Assembly (NCBI RefSeq): GCF_017654485.1
Contig: NZ_CP061091.1
Coordinates: forward strand, 393,501-457,500
Source of the DNA: Roseomonas marmotae
GTDB taxonomy: Bacteria > Pseudomonadota > Alphaproteobacteria > Acetobacterales > Acetobacteraceae
DNA: 64,000 bases
Reading direction: 5' to 3'
Part shown: positions 17,700 to 25,850 of the stretch, piece by piece
How the letters are laid out: every line of letters begins with the position of its first letter
How positions within the stretch are numbered: position 1 is the first letter of the stretch
Program-made: the position numbers and the translations under genes
The notes under the pieces: model-generated
What the model was told of the DNA's origin: nothing
Databases searched by the model: none
What the model saw: the letters and a program-made list of their open reading frames with translations, nothing else

Positions 17700-19091
17700 A
17701 TGAACATCGAGTCGAACCCCGTCGAGACAGTGATCGCCGCCGCGCGTGAATTCCTGGGCGACAGGCTCTCCACCAATCTCTCCATCCGCGAGCAGCACGC
17801 GAAGGGCGAGGACGCCAATCCGCCCGTGCTGCCGGATGCCGTGGCCTTCGTGGAGAAGACGGAGGAAGTCTCCCGCCTCCTCGCGCTCTGCAACGCGCAT
17901 GGCGTGGCGGTCACGCCCTTCGGCGCGGGCACCAGTCTGGAGGGGCATGTGGTGCCCGTCCGCCGCGGCATCAGCCTCGACCTCAGCCGCATGAACGCGG
18001 TGCTGGAGGTCAATGCCGAGGATATGGACTGCCTGATCGAGCCGGGCGTGACGCGCCACCAGCTCAACGACTACCTGCGCGACCAGGGGCTGTTCTTCCC
18101 GGTCGATCCCGGCGCGCATTGCTCCATCGGCGGCATGGTGGCCACCCGCGCCAGCGGCACCAATGCCGTGCGCTACGGCACGATGCGCGAGGCGACGCTG
18201 GGGCTGGAGGTCGTGCTGGCCGATGGCCGCGTCATCCGGACGGGCGGGCGCACCCGCAAATCGGCCAATGGCTATGACCTGACGCGGCTCTTCGTGGGCA
18301 GCGAGGGCACGCTGGGCGTGGTGACGAAGATCCGCCTGCGCCTGCACGGCATCCCCGAGGCGACCAGCGCCGCCGTCTGCCAGTTCGATAGCCTGGGCGC
18401 CGCCGTCGAGGCCACCATCATGGTGATGCAGGCCGGCATCCCCGTCGCGCGGATCGAGCTGGCGGATGCCGACCAGATGCGCGCCTCCATCGCCTATTCC
18501 AAGCTGGACTTCCAGCCGCTGCCCACGCTCTTCCTGGAATTCCACGGCTCGCCAGCCGGGGTGCAGGAGCAGGCGGAGGCGGTGGAGGCCATCGCCGCCG
18601 AGATGGGTGGCAAGGGCTTCGCCTGGGCCGAGGATGCCGATGCGCGCAACAGGCTCTGGAAGGCGCGGCACGACGCCTGGTGGGCGGCGAACGCGCTCTA
18701 TCCCGGCTGCCGCGGCATCACCACCGATGTCTGCGTGCCGATCTCCAAGCTGGCGGAAGCCATTGTCGGCGCCAAGGAAGAGGCGGTGGCGATGGGGCAG
18801 AACACCTGTATCGTCGGCCATGTCGGCGACGGCAACTTCCATTGCGTCATCCTCTTCCCCGAGGGCGATCCCGATGGCCTGGAGCGCGCCTGGGAGCTGG
18901 ACCGCAAGATCGTGGCGCGGGGCCTGGCGCTGGGCGGCACCTGCTCGGGCGAGCATGGCGTGGGACTCGGCAAGCGCGAGTTCCTGGCGCAGGAGCATGG
19001 GGAGGAGGTGCTCTCCGTCATGCGCGGCCTGAAGGCGACACTGGACCCGAAGGGCATCCTCAACCCCGGCAAGATGTTCCCGGGGAACTGA
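17700..19091 (+). CDS. FAD-linked D-2-hydroxyacid dehydrogenase (D-lactate dehydrogenase/GlcD type)
   Basis: A 463-residue FAD-binding oxidoreductase of the D-lactate dehydrogenase (cytochrome)/glycolate oxidase GlcD family. The PCMH-type FAD domain is residues about 40-220: TPFGAGTSLEGHVVPV, DPGAHCSIGGMVATRASG and GSEGTLGVVTKIRL. The C-terminal catalytic domain has VGHVGDGNFHCVIL and CSGEHGVGLGKR, with conserved His residues. Electrons go to cytochrome c or quinone. No GlcE/GlcF partners are adjacent, so D-lactate is the more likely substrate. GAGAGGAAA precedes the ATG. Confidence 0.88.
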   Translation: MNIESNPVETVIAAAREFLGDRLSTNLSIREQHAKGEDANPPVLPDAVAFVEKTEEVSRLLALCNAHGVAVTPFGAGTSLEGHVVPVRRGISLDLSRMNAVLEVNAEDMDCLIEPGVTRHQLNDYLRDQGLFFPVDPGAHCSIGGMVATRASGTNAVRYGTMREATLGLEVVLADGRVIRTGGRTRKSANGYDLTRLFVGSEGTLGVVTKIRLRLHGIPEATSAAVCQFDSLGAAVEATIMVMQAGIPVARIELADADQMRASIAYSKLDFQPLPTLFLEFHGSPAGVQEQAEAVEAIAAEMGGKGFAWAEDADARNRLWKARHDAWWAANALYPGCRGITTDVCVPISKLAEAIVGAKEEAVAMGQNTCIVGHVGDGNFHCVILFPEGDPDGLERAWELDRKIVARGLALGGTCSGEHGVGLGKREFLAQEHGEEVLSVMRGLKATLDPKGILNPGKMFPGN

Positions 19092-19098
19092 CGCTCCT

Positions 19099-19127
19099 GG
19101 CCTGGAGGGGCGGCGCCCCTCTAGGCC
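19099..19127 (+). terminator. GC-rich hairpin after the FAD dehydrogenase
   Basis: A 13-bp stem (GGCCTGGAGGGGC with GCCCCTCTAGGCC, one G-T pair) around a GGC loop, 8 bases after the stop codon. No T-tract follows. It belongs to a recurring kind of gene-end hairpin in this window. Confidence 0.5.
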
Positions 19128-19255
19128 GCCTCCGGCCCTCTTCCGGCGCGGCGGGCTCACACCGCGATGTGAGATCATTCCGGTTTGGATTCTTCTACGG
19201 TTGCCCTCAAGCCGCGATGCATCCGGCACCGCGCCCGCTTCAGGGAGATCCTCCG

Positions 19256-19849
19256 ATGATGCGTGCTCCAGCTCTCGCCGCCGCGGCCGTCGCCGCGATG
19301 CTCGCCGCCTCCGCCAGCCAGGCGGCCCCGGTCTTCTACAGCACCGACCTGTCCGGCGCGGCCGAGAACCCGCCCAATGCCTCGCCCGCCAGTGGCACGG
19401 GGCTGCTCGGCTATGATGTGGCCGCGCATCTGATGACCATCGAGATCGACTTCTCCGGCCTGCTGGGGCAGACGACCGTCGCGCATATCCATTGCTGCGT
19501 GGCGCCGCCGAACAACACCGCCCCGGCGACGACGGTGCCCAGCTTCCCCGGCTTCCCGACCGGGATCTCCAGCGGCAGCTACAGCGCCAGCTTCAACACG
19601 CTGGATGCCGGCACCTGGAACCCCGCTTTCATCGCCGCGAATGGCGGCACGGCGGCCGGGGCGGAAGCCGCCTTCGCCGCCGGCCTCGACGCGGGCTTCG
19701 CCTATCTCAACCTGCATTCCAACCAGTTCCCGGCGGGCGAGATCCGTGGCTACCTCACCCCTGTCGCCGTGCCGGAACCCGCCACGCTGGGCCTCTTCGC
19801 CGGGGCGATCGGCCTGCTCGCGCTGGTCCGGCGCCGCGCGCGGGACTGA
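19256..19849 (+). CDS. Exported CHRD-domain protein with PEP-CTERM sorting signal
   Basis: A 197-residue exported protein. A signal peptide of about 23 residues (ends SASQAAP) leads into a CHRD domain: YSTDLSGAAENPPNASPASG, FSGLLGQTTVAHIHCC and FAYLNLHSNQFPAGEIRGYL. The C-terminus is a complete PEP-CTERM signal: VPEPATLG, a hydrophobic stretch, then RRRARD. In such systems an exosortase (not in this window) cleaves after transport, and the protein goes to the exopolysaccharide or outer surface. Two ATGs (19256, 19259); GGGAG lies nine bases before the first. Function of CHRD domains is unknown. Confidence 0.88.
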   Translation: MMRAPALAAAAVAAMLAASASQAAPVFYSTDLSGAAENPPNASPASGTGLLGYDVAAHLMTIEIDFSGLLGQTTVAHIHCCVAPPNNTAPATTVPSFPGFPTGISSGSYSASFNTLDAGTWNPAFIAANGGTAAGAEAAFAAGLDAGFAYLNLHSNQFPAGEIRGYLTPVAVPEPATLGLFAGAIGLLALVRRRARD

Positions 19850-20197
19850 GGGAGGCGGGCGGCGCCGCGCCGCGCGACTCGGGTCAGGTCCGGAACGAAT
19901 CCGGATCGGGCTTGTGGCTGACATGGATCTCCAGACACCAGATGCAGTGCGTCCGGAACATCCGTGCCGCAACCAGCGGTTTTTCGCGACTCGGATCAAG
20001 GCCTTGATTTCCTGCTGAATCCGCCTGTCGGATTCATGCTGTGTTCCAGGTCGCCGTGGCACCTGTGCCGGCGGCACCCAGCCTTGCGGTCGTACAGCGC
20101 GGTCCGCGGCCATGTCCGCGCTGCGGCAACAGAGGCGGCGGAACCGCACCGGTGGCCGAGTCAGGCCTTGCCATCACAACCCCGGGAGTGCCAGAGC
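19850..20197. other. Intergenic region without a supported gene
   Basis: This 348-base stretch follows the PEP-CTERM gene. I see a GC-rich inverted sequence just after the stop, and a TCCGGA-ACGAA-TCCGGA repeat near 19890-19910, which could fold into a hairpin. Open frames here lack ribosome sites and family sequence. No promoter stands out before the VOC gene. Confidence 0.4.
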
Positions 20198-20734
20198 ATG
20201 ACCGTTCGCCATGCGAGGTCCGCCAACTTGCCCGACATCCCCATGATCACCGGCCTCGCCCACCTGGCGATCAGGACGAACGACCTGGCGGCCAGCCTCG
20301 CCTTCTATGGCGGGCTGCTGGGCCTGCGGCAGTCGCAGCGGCCGGTGACCGGCTATTCCGGCGCCTGGCTTTCGGTGCAGCTCTCGGGGAAGCCGACCAT
20401 CCTGCACCTCTATGCCGGCGGGCCGGAGATGGGGGCGGCGGGCCGCGCACCGCTCGGGGCCGGGGCGATCGACCACTTGGCGCTCTCGGCCAGCGGCTTC
20501 CATGCCTATCGGGAGCGGTTCCGTGCCGCCGGCCTGCCCTGGCGTGAGCATCTGACGCCGGCGTCGCAGATCTGGTCGCTCTTCACCTACGATCCTTCCG
20601 GCGTGCTGGTGGAACTGCTGTTCGACGGGCGGGGCGAGCCTGGCGCGCCCCCGGACCCGGCGCTGGCCTATCAGCCCGGGCGCAGCTTTTTCGATGCGCC
20701 GCGCTATCCGCGCCTGGCCGCTCAGCCAGGCTGA
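20198..20734 (+). CDS. VOC (glyoxalase/bleomycin-resistance) superfamily protein
   Basis: A 178-residue protein with one vicinal-oxygen-chelate domain: GLAHLAIRTNDLAASLAFYGGLLGLR (first beta-alpha-beta unit, metal His at GLAHLAI), then AIDHLALSASGFHAYRERF (second unit) and YDPSGVLVELLFD (metal Glu at the end). Start at 20198 has GGGAG 11 bases upstream; a second ATG at 20243 begins just before the domain. A C-terminal tail of about 40 residues follows the domain. It stands alone before the kai operon. The reaction is unknown. Confidence 0.8.
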   Translation: MTVRHARSANLPDIPMITGLAHLAIRTNDLAASLAFYGGLLGLRQSQRPVTGYSGAWLSVQLSGKPTILHLYAGGPEMGAAGRAPLGAGAIDHLALSASGFHAYRERFRAAGLPWREHLTPASQIWSLFTYDPSGVLVELLFDGRGEPGAPPDPALAYQPGRSFFDAPRYPRLAAQPG

Positions 20735-20766
20735 GGCGGGTCCCAGGCCTCCCGCGCCGTATTGCT

Positions 20767-20796
20767 TTGGTTCATCCGGCGCAATAAACCTACAAT
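20767..20796 (+). promoter_or_regulatory. Candidate housekeeping promoter for the kai operon
   Basis: TTGGTT (20767-20772) and TACAAT (20791-20796) are separated by 18 bases in a locally A/T-rich strip. The -10 matches five of six consensus bases, the -35 three. Transcription would start near 20803, leaving an untranslated leader of about 125 bases before kaiC. This is sequence similarity only. Confidence 0.4.
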
Positions 20797-20928
20797 GGAT
20801 GCGGAATCGCCGCGCCCCGGGCTTTCCGTCGGTCTTCCCGTCGCGGTCTCATCCCGTGACGGCGCCAGGCGGCGTAGCATGGCCCCTGGCATGGTCTCTG
20901 CGATCACCGCCGGAGACATCTTCGCTCA

Positions 20929-22620
20929 ATGCCACCCGAGGCCCAGCTACGCTCCGCCCTGCCCAAGGCCCCGACCGGCATCAGCGGTTTCGACGAAATC
21001 ACCCTGGGCGGCCTGCCGGCCGGGCGCCCCTCGCTGATCTGTGGCGCGGCCGGCAGCGGCAAGACGCTCTTCGCCACCACCTTCCTGGTGAATGGCGCCA
21101 TGCTCTACGACGAGCCCGGCGTTTTCATGAGCTTCGAGGAGCGGGCCGAGGATCTGGCGGCCAATGTCGCCTCGCTCGGCTATGACCTCGACCGGCTGGT
21201 GGCCGATGGCCGCATCGCCATCGACCATGTGCAGGTCGACCGCTCCGATATCGAGGAGAATGGCGAATACGACCTGGAAGGGCTGTTCCTGCGGCTCGGC
21301 TGGGCCGTGGACTCCATCGGCGCCAAGCGCGTGGTGCTGGACACCATCGAGACGCTCTTCTCCTCGCTCGACAACCAGGCGGTGCTGCGCTCCGAGCTGC
21401 GCCGGCTCTTCGGCTGGATCAAGGAGCGCGGCCTTTCCTGCGTCATCACGGGGGAACGGGGCGAGGGCCAGTTCACCCGGCAGGGGCTGGAGGAATACGT
21501 CTCCGACTGCGTGGTGCTGCTGGACAACCGGGTGCATGAGCAGATCACCACCCGCCGGCTGCGGGTGGTGAAGTATCGCGGCTCCGCCCACGGCACCAAC
21601 GAATACCCCTTCCTGATCGACAGCCAGGGCATCAGCGTGCTGCCGGTGACGGGGGCGGGGCTGACGCATGACGTCTCCACCGAGGTCCTCTCCTCCGGCG
21701 TGCCGGGGCTGGATGCCATGCTGGGCCTGGGCGGCTTCTACCGCGGCTCATCCATCCTGCTGACCGGCACGGCGGGCACCGGCAAGACCACCTTCTCCTC
21801 CTCCTTCATCGATGCCGCCTGCGCGCGCGGGGAGCGCTGCCTCTACTTCGTCTTCGAGGAGAGCGCGGCACAGATCATCCGCAACGCGCGCTCCATCGGG
21901 CTCGACCTCGCCCGGCATGTGGAGAACGGGCTGCTGCGCTTCGAGGCGGCGCGGCCCAGCCTCTTCGGCCTGGAGATGCATCTGGCGCGGATGCACCGGG
22001 ACATCGACCTCTTCCAGCCGCATATCGTCGCGGTCGATCCCATCTCCGCCTTCCGCGGGCCGGAGCATGAGGTGCAGTCCGCCCTGCTGCGGATGGTGGA
22101 CCTGCTCAAGGCCCGCGGCATCACCGGCGTCTTCACCACCCTCCTGCACCAGGATTTCAGCGCGGCGCAGCAGGATCTCGGCATGTCCTCGCTGATGGAC
22201 AGCTGGATCCGGCTGACCAACGAGGAGGCGAATGGCGAGATGAACCGCACCCTCTATGTCATCAAGTCCCGTGGCATGAGCCATTCCAACCAGGTGCGGG
22301 AATACAGCATGAGCAGCGGCGGCATCGGGATGGTCGAGCCCTATATCGGCCCCGAGGGCGTGCTGACCGGCTCCGCCCGGCTGACCCAGGTGGCGCGGGA
22401 ACAGGCGGCGCAGCTGCGCCGGCAGCAGGATGCCGAGCGCCGCCAGCGCGAGCTGGCGCGGCGGCGCCAGGCGTTGGAGCGGCAGATCGACGAGATGCGT
22501 GCGGCGCTGGTGGCGGAGGAGGAGGAGATCTCCCGGCTGCACAGCGAGGATACCGAGCGGGAAGCGACGCTGGAGAAGGATCGCGAGGCGATGGCCCGTC
22601 ACCGGAATGCCGCGGAATGA
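20929..22620 (+). CDS. kaiC: Circadian-clock ATPase/kinase KaiC with C-terminal coiled coil
   Basis: A 563-residue double-RecA ATPase, the core of Kai clocks and timers; hexameric and cytoplasmic in known members. CI has Walker A GAAGSGKT (39-46) and FEER; CII has GTAGTGKT (280-287) and FEES, the catalytic Glu pairs. The site equivalent to the cyanobacterial phospho-Ser431/Thr432 reads MSSLMDS, so Ser420-Ser421 are likely phosphorylation sites. Residues about 485-563 form an Arg/Glu/Gln-rich coiled coil not present in the 519-residue Synechococcus protein but described for Rhodobacter-type KaiC. It is first in the kaiC-kaiB-kaiB2-kinase operon, overlapping kaiB by four bases. No kaiA is found. 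Confidence 0.95.
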   Translation: MPPEAQLRSALPKAPTGISGFDEITLGGLPAGRPSLICGAAGSGKTLFATTFLVNGAMLYDEPGVFMSFEERAEDLAANVASLGYDLDRLVADGRIAIDHVQVDRSDIEENGEYDLEGLFLRLGWAVDSIGAKRVVLDTIETLFSSLDNQAVLRSELRRLFGWIKERGLSCVITGERGEGQFTRQGLEEYVSDCVVLLDNRVHEQITTRRLRVVKYRGSAHGTNEYPFLIDSQGISVLPVTGAGLTHDVSTEVLSSGVPGLDAMLGLGGFYRGSSILLTGTAGTGKTTFSSSFIDAACARGERCLYFVFEESAAQIIRNARSIGLDLARHVENGLLRFEAARPSLFGLEMHLARMHRDIDLFQPHIVAVDPISAFRGPEHEVQSALLRMVDLLKARGITGVFTTLLHQDFSAAQQDLGMSSLMDSWIRLTNEEANGEMNRTLYVIKSRGMSHSNQVREYSMSSGGIGMVEPYIGPEGVLTGSARLTQVAREQAAQLRRQQDAERRQRELARRRQALERQIDEMRAALVAEEEEISRLHSEDTEREATLEKDREAMARHRNAAE

Positions 22621-22949
22621 ACACCGCCTCCACCGACCTCCCGCCCGGCGGGGACGACGATGCCGGCTTCTACCGGCTGCGGCTTTACGTCGCAGGGCAG
22701 ACGCCCAAGTCCCTCACCGCCATGGCCAATCTGAAGCGGGTCTGCGAGCAGCATCTGGCCGGGCGCTACGAGATCGAGGTCATCGACCTCATGAAGAACC
22801 CCCGGCTGGCGGCGGGCGACCAGATCCTGGCCATCCCGACCCTGGTGCGGCGGCTGCCCTCGCCGCTGAAGCGGATCATCGGCGACCTCTCCAATACCGA
22901 TAAGGTGCTGGTGGGCCTCGATATCCAGCATCAGAGCCCGAATACGTGA
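22617..22949 (+). CDS. kaiB: Circadian-clock protein KaiB
   Basis: A 110-residue KaiB. In cyanobacteria this fold-switching protein binds the CI ring of KaiC and resets its phosphorylation. The family core is well kept: [40 protein letters not shown] and [21 protein letters not shown]. It has a short extra N-terminal arm (about 17 residues). The ATG overlaps the kaiC stop by four bases, and its stop overlaps the next GTG by four, so the proteins are made in coupled amounts. Confidence 0.95.
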   Translation: MNTASTDLPPGGDDDAGFYRLRLYVAGQTPKSLTAMANLKRVCEQHLAGRYEIEVIDLMKNPRLAAGDQILAIPTLVRRLPSPLKRIIGDLSNTDKVLVGLDIQHQSPNT

Positions 22950-23272
22950 GCATCTGGGCAGGCCTGCCGCCGGAATCCCCGCGCTATCGCCTGCGCCTCT
23001 TCGTGGCTGGCAGCACCGCCCGCTCCCTGCGTACCGTCCAGGACCTGCGCCTGCTGCTGAAGCGCGAGCTGGGCGAGGCGGGGGATCTGGAAGTGGTCGA
23101 TATCTACCAGCAGCCGGAACTGGCGAAACGCGACCATGTGGTGGCGGCGCCGACCCTGATCCGGCTCTCGCCCGCGCCGGTCCGCCGCGTGGTGGGCAAC
23201 CTCTCGGACGAGCGCCGGGTGCTGCGCGCGCTCATTCTCTGCGAGGACGAGGAGATGACGGATGAGGGTTGA
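22946..23272 (+). CDS. Second, divergent KaiB-family protein
   Basis: A 108-residue KaiB homologue that starts with GTG inside the kaiB stop (GTGA). It keeps [38 protein letters not shown] and [20 protein letters not shown], but differs from the first copy in several conserved positions (IGDLS becomes VGNLS, KNP becomes QQP) and has an acidic end ([10 protein letters not shown]). It overlaps the kinase gene by 11 bases. In other bacteria divergent KaiB copies can be fold-locked or bind different partners, so this may link KaiC state to the kinase. That role is inference. Confidence 0.88.
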   Translation: MSIWAGLPPESPRYRLRLFVAGSTARSLRTVQDLRLLLKRELGEAGDLEVVDIYQQPELAKRDHVVAAPTLIRLSPAPVRRVVGNLSDERRVLRALILCEDEEMTDEG

Positions 23273-25004
23273 CGACGCCCCGCCCGCCGATCCCGCCGCC
23301 CTGCGCCGCCGCATCCGCGCGCTGGAAGCGCAGCTGCAGGAGAGCGAGGAAACGCTGGACGCCATCCGGCGCGGCGATATCGACGCGCTGGTCGTCAGCG
23401 ACGACAGCCGGCAGCAGCACCGCGTCTATACGCTGGAGAGCGCCGACCGCCCCTACCGCGTGCTGATCGAGCAGATGCAGGAAGGGGCCGTCACGCTCGG
23501 CCCCGATGGCACCGTGCTCTATTGCAACCGCCGCCTGGCGGAGATGCTGGACATCGCGCAGGAGCGGGTGATCGGCCGTTCCCTGCAACCCTTCCTGCGG
23601 GCGGAGGACCAGCCCGTTTTCGCGCGGCTGCTGGCCAAGGGCGGGCGCGGCGAGATCATGCTGGAAAGCGCCGACGGGCGGAATGTGCCGGTCTATGTCT
23701 CGCTCGGCCTGCTGCCCGTGGACGGCGAGGGGCCGATGCTCTGCGGCGTCTTCACGGACCTGACGGTGCAGAAGAGCCATCTGCACGAGCTGTCGGTGGC
23801 CAATGCCCAGCTGCGCGCCGAGAGCGCGCAGCGCGAGGCGGCCGAGGCGGCGCTGCGGCAGAGCCAGAAGATGGAGGCCGTCGGCCAGCTGACCGGCGGC
23901 ATCGCGCATGACTTCAACAACCTGCTGACGGGCATCATGGGCAGCCTGGACATGGTCCAGGGGCTGGTGGCGCGTGGCGAGGTGACGGGGGTGGGGCGCT
24001 ATGTCGGCGCCGCCATGGCCTCGGCCAGCCGCGCCGCGGCGCTGACGCACCGGCTGCTGGCCTTCTCCCGCCGCCAGACCCTGGCGCCGCGCCCGCTGGC
24101 GCCGAGCCGGCTGGTGGAGGGGATGGAAGAGCTGCTGGCCCGCACCGTGGGGCCGATGATCGCGGTGGAGACGGCGCTGGCCGAGGATGCGGGAACCATC
24201 CTCTGCGATCCCAACCAGCTTGAGAACGCGCTGCTGAACCTCGCCATCAATGCGCGCGACGCCATGCCGGCGGGCGGGCGGCTGCGGATCGGCACGGCGG
24301 ATATCGAGATCGGCGCGGCGCTGGCGGCGCAGCTGGACCTGCCGGCCGGCCCTTATGTGGTGCTGGCCGTGCAGGATACCGGCACCGGCATGCCGCCGGA
24401 GGTGGCGGCGCGCGCCTTCGACCCCTTCTTCACCACCAAGCCGATCGGCGAGGGCACCGGGCTCGGCCTTTCGATGATCTATGGCTTCGCCAAGCAATCC
24501 GGCGGCAGCGTGCGGATCGACAGCACGGTGGGTCAGGGCACGGTGGTGCGGCTCTACCTGCCGCGCCACGACGGCTGCTGCGAGGAGGAGCGCGCGCCCG
24601 ACGGCGCCCCCGCCGCCGCGCCGCGCGCCGAGCAGGGCGAGACGGTGCTGGTGGTGGATGACGAGCCGGTCATCCGCATGCTGGTGACGGAAGTGCTGCG
24701 CGAGTTGGGCTATGCGGCGCTGGAGGCGGCGGATGGCGACAGCGCGCTGGCGGTGCTGCGGGCCAAGGGGCGGCTGGACCTGCTGGTGACGGATGTCGGC
24801 CTGCCGGGCGGCCTGAACGGACGGCAGCTGGCCGATGCCGCGCGCGTCACGCGCCCTGGGCTGAAGGTGCTCTTCATCACCGGCTTCGCCGAGAGCGCGG
24901 CGCTGGACAGCGGCCGGCTGGAAGCGGGGATGCAGGTGATGACCAAGCCCTTCTCGCTGGACGCATTGGCGACGCGCATCCGCGCCATGATCGCCGAGGG
25001 TTAG
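23262..25004 (+). CDS. PAS-containing hybrid histidine kinase with receiver domain (Kai output candidate)
   Basis: A 580-residue soluble hybrid kinase. Order: a coiled coil (10-45), a PAS domain (about 65-170, LIEQMQEGAVTLGPDGTVLY), a HisKA helix pair with phosphoacceptor His216 (GGIAHDFNN), an HATPase with DPNQLENALLNLAINARDA, DTGTGMP and GEGTGLGLSMIYG, and a receiver domain (about 460-580) with DDEP, phosphoacceptor Asp511 (LLVTDVGLP) and KPF. No membrane segment or signal peptide is seen. Its start overlaps kaiB2, so it is co-made with the Kai proteins and is the natural output candidate. Its target regulator is not in the window. Confidence 0.92.
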   Translation: MRVDDAPPADPAALRRRIRALEAQLQESEETLDAIRRGDIDALVVSDDSRQQHRVYTLESADRPYRVLIEQMQEGAVTLGPDGTVLYCNRRLAEMLDIAQERVIGRSLQPFLRAEDQPVFARLLAKGGRGEIMLESADGRNVPVYVSLGLLPVDGEGPMLCGVFTDLTVQKSHLHELSVANAQLRAESAQREAAEAALRQSQKMEAVGQLTGGIAHDFNNLLTGIMGSLDMVQGLVARGEVTGVGRYVGAAMASASRAAALTHRLLAFSRRQTLAPRPLAPSRLVEGMEELLARTVGPMIAVETALAEDAGTILCDPNQLENALLNLAINARDAMPAGGRLRIGTADIEIGAALAAQLDLPAGPYVVLAVQDTGTGMPPEVAARAFDPFFTTKPIGEGTGLGLSMIYGFAKQSGGSVRIDSTVGQGTVVRLYLPRHDGCCEEERAPDGAPAAAPRAEQGETVLVVDDEPVIRMLVTEVLRELGYAALEAADGDSALAVLRAKGRLDLLVTDVGLPGGLNGRQLADAARVTRPGLKVLFITGFAESAALDSGRLEAGMQVMTKPFSLDALATRIRAMIAEG

Positions 25005-25026
25005 GGCGCCCCGCCCGCAGGCGCCC
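25004..25026 (+). terminator. GC-rich hairpin at the end of the kai operon
   Basis: GGGCGCC (25004-25010) pairs with GGCGCCC (25020-25026) across a nine-base loop, beginning at the kinase stop codon. It sits between convergent genes. There is no T-tract. Confidence 0.4.
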
Positions 25027-25046
25027 CCGCCCGGCCGGGGCCGGCG

Positions 25047-25703
25047 TCACCCGCCCCGGGCTGCATCCGGCGCCACCGCGCGCAGCACATATTCATCGGC
25101 CTGCGGCGCATAGTCCCGCCAGAGCGCGGCCAGCGCCACGATGGGCGCGGCATCGCGGTCCACCCGCAGGTCGACATAGGGGAAGCTCTCCTCCGCCACC
25201 ACGACCAGCGCGGCGGAGACCAGCGGGCGGCCCTCGCCCCCGGCATCCTCGCCGGCCTGCAGGGCCTCCAGCAGGCGCGTGGCCAGAGGGGCTTCCGGCC
25301 GGGCCAGGAAGGCATCAATCATGGCGCGCGGCACATCGGCGCTGGCCATGATATTGCCGATGGCGACGCAGCCGGCGCCATGCGCCTCGGCGAAGGCGGG
25401 CTTCATCCGGGCGCCATGGAAATGCGCGGTGCGCCCGGCACGGTCGATCACCGCCAGCTGCCGCCAGCCATGATCGGGCGTGCTGGCCGCGAGCGCCGCC
25501 ACCGTCTCCTGCGCCGTGCAGCCGCTGCGAAGCAGATCCAGCCCGCGCGGGCCGAGGCGGGGGTCGGTGCGGTGCTGCGTCAGCACCCCGCCCTGGCGCG
25601 CCGCCAGGAATGGCACCCGCGCGCCGATGCCGATGGAGGAGGTGGTGCAGACAGCGCCGAACTGGCCGGTGCGGGCGCAATGCCCAAGCAGGGAAAAGGT
25701 CAT
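25047..25703 (-). CDS. DUF1028 family Ntn-hydrolase-like protein
   Basis: A 218-residue protein with the DUF1028 hallmarks: MTFSLLGHCARTGQFGAVCTTSSIGIGARVPF at the start, then GGVLTQHRTDPRLGPRGLDLL and HGWRQLAVIDRAGRTAHFHG. Conserved features suggest an N-terminal-nucleophile hydrolase-type fold; the activity of this family is not established. The start ATG at 25703 fits, the longer frame upstream crosses the YjbH gene. It is divergent from yjbH, and the shared region holds two inverted repeats. Confidence 0.88.
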   Translation of the reverse strand: MTFSLLGHCARTGQFGAVCTTSSIGIGARVPFLAARQGGVLTQHRTDPRLGPRGLDLLRSGCTAQETVAALAASTPDHGWRQLAVIDRAGRTAHFHGARMKPAFAEAHGAGCVAIGNIMASADVPRAMIDAFLARPEAPLATRLLEALQAGEDAGGEGRPLVSAALVVVAEESFPYVDLRVDRDAAPIVALAALWRDYAPQADEYVLRAVAPDAARGG

Positions 25704-25750
25704 GGCCCGGCATTGAAGGTATTCGCCCCGCGCCTGTCCATGCCTCCCGC

Positions 25751-25771
25751 GATTTGAACCGCGTGCAAATC
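25751..25771. promoter_or_regulatory. Inverted repeat GATTTG-N9-CAAATC
   Basis: Six-base arms separated by nine bases, in the divergent region between the DUF1028 and YjbH genes. The layout suits a dimeric regulator binding on one face of the helix. No known regulator is identified. Confidence 0.3.
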
Positions 25772-25800
25772 GGAATCGCCTTTCAGCCGGAGGTCGCGTA

Positions 25801-25823
25801 GAACTCACGAATTCGTGAAGTTC
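25801..25823. promoter_or_regulatory. Strong palindrome in the YjbH upstream region (possible operator)
   Basis: A perfect 12-bp palindrome CACGAATTCGTG sits inside longer arms GAACT and AGTTC with one extra A, making a 23-base near-palindrome. Such length is unlikely by chance in this GC-rich region and suggests a regulator site. It overlaps a GTG that would otherwise be an upstream start of the YjbH gene, one reason I prefer the later ATG. Confidence 0.45.
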
Positions 25824-25850
25824 ACGCCCGGGACCTGCCGCGCCACCGAA

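Noticed and set aside
19223..19245. Possible sigma-54 site (CCGGCACCGCGCCCGCTT) before the CHRD gene
   Set aside because: GG-N10-GC is present, but the -12 half is poor and the start would fall within or after the ribosome site, so it could not serve the gene.
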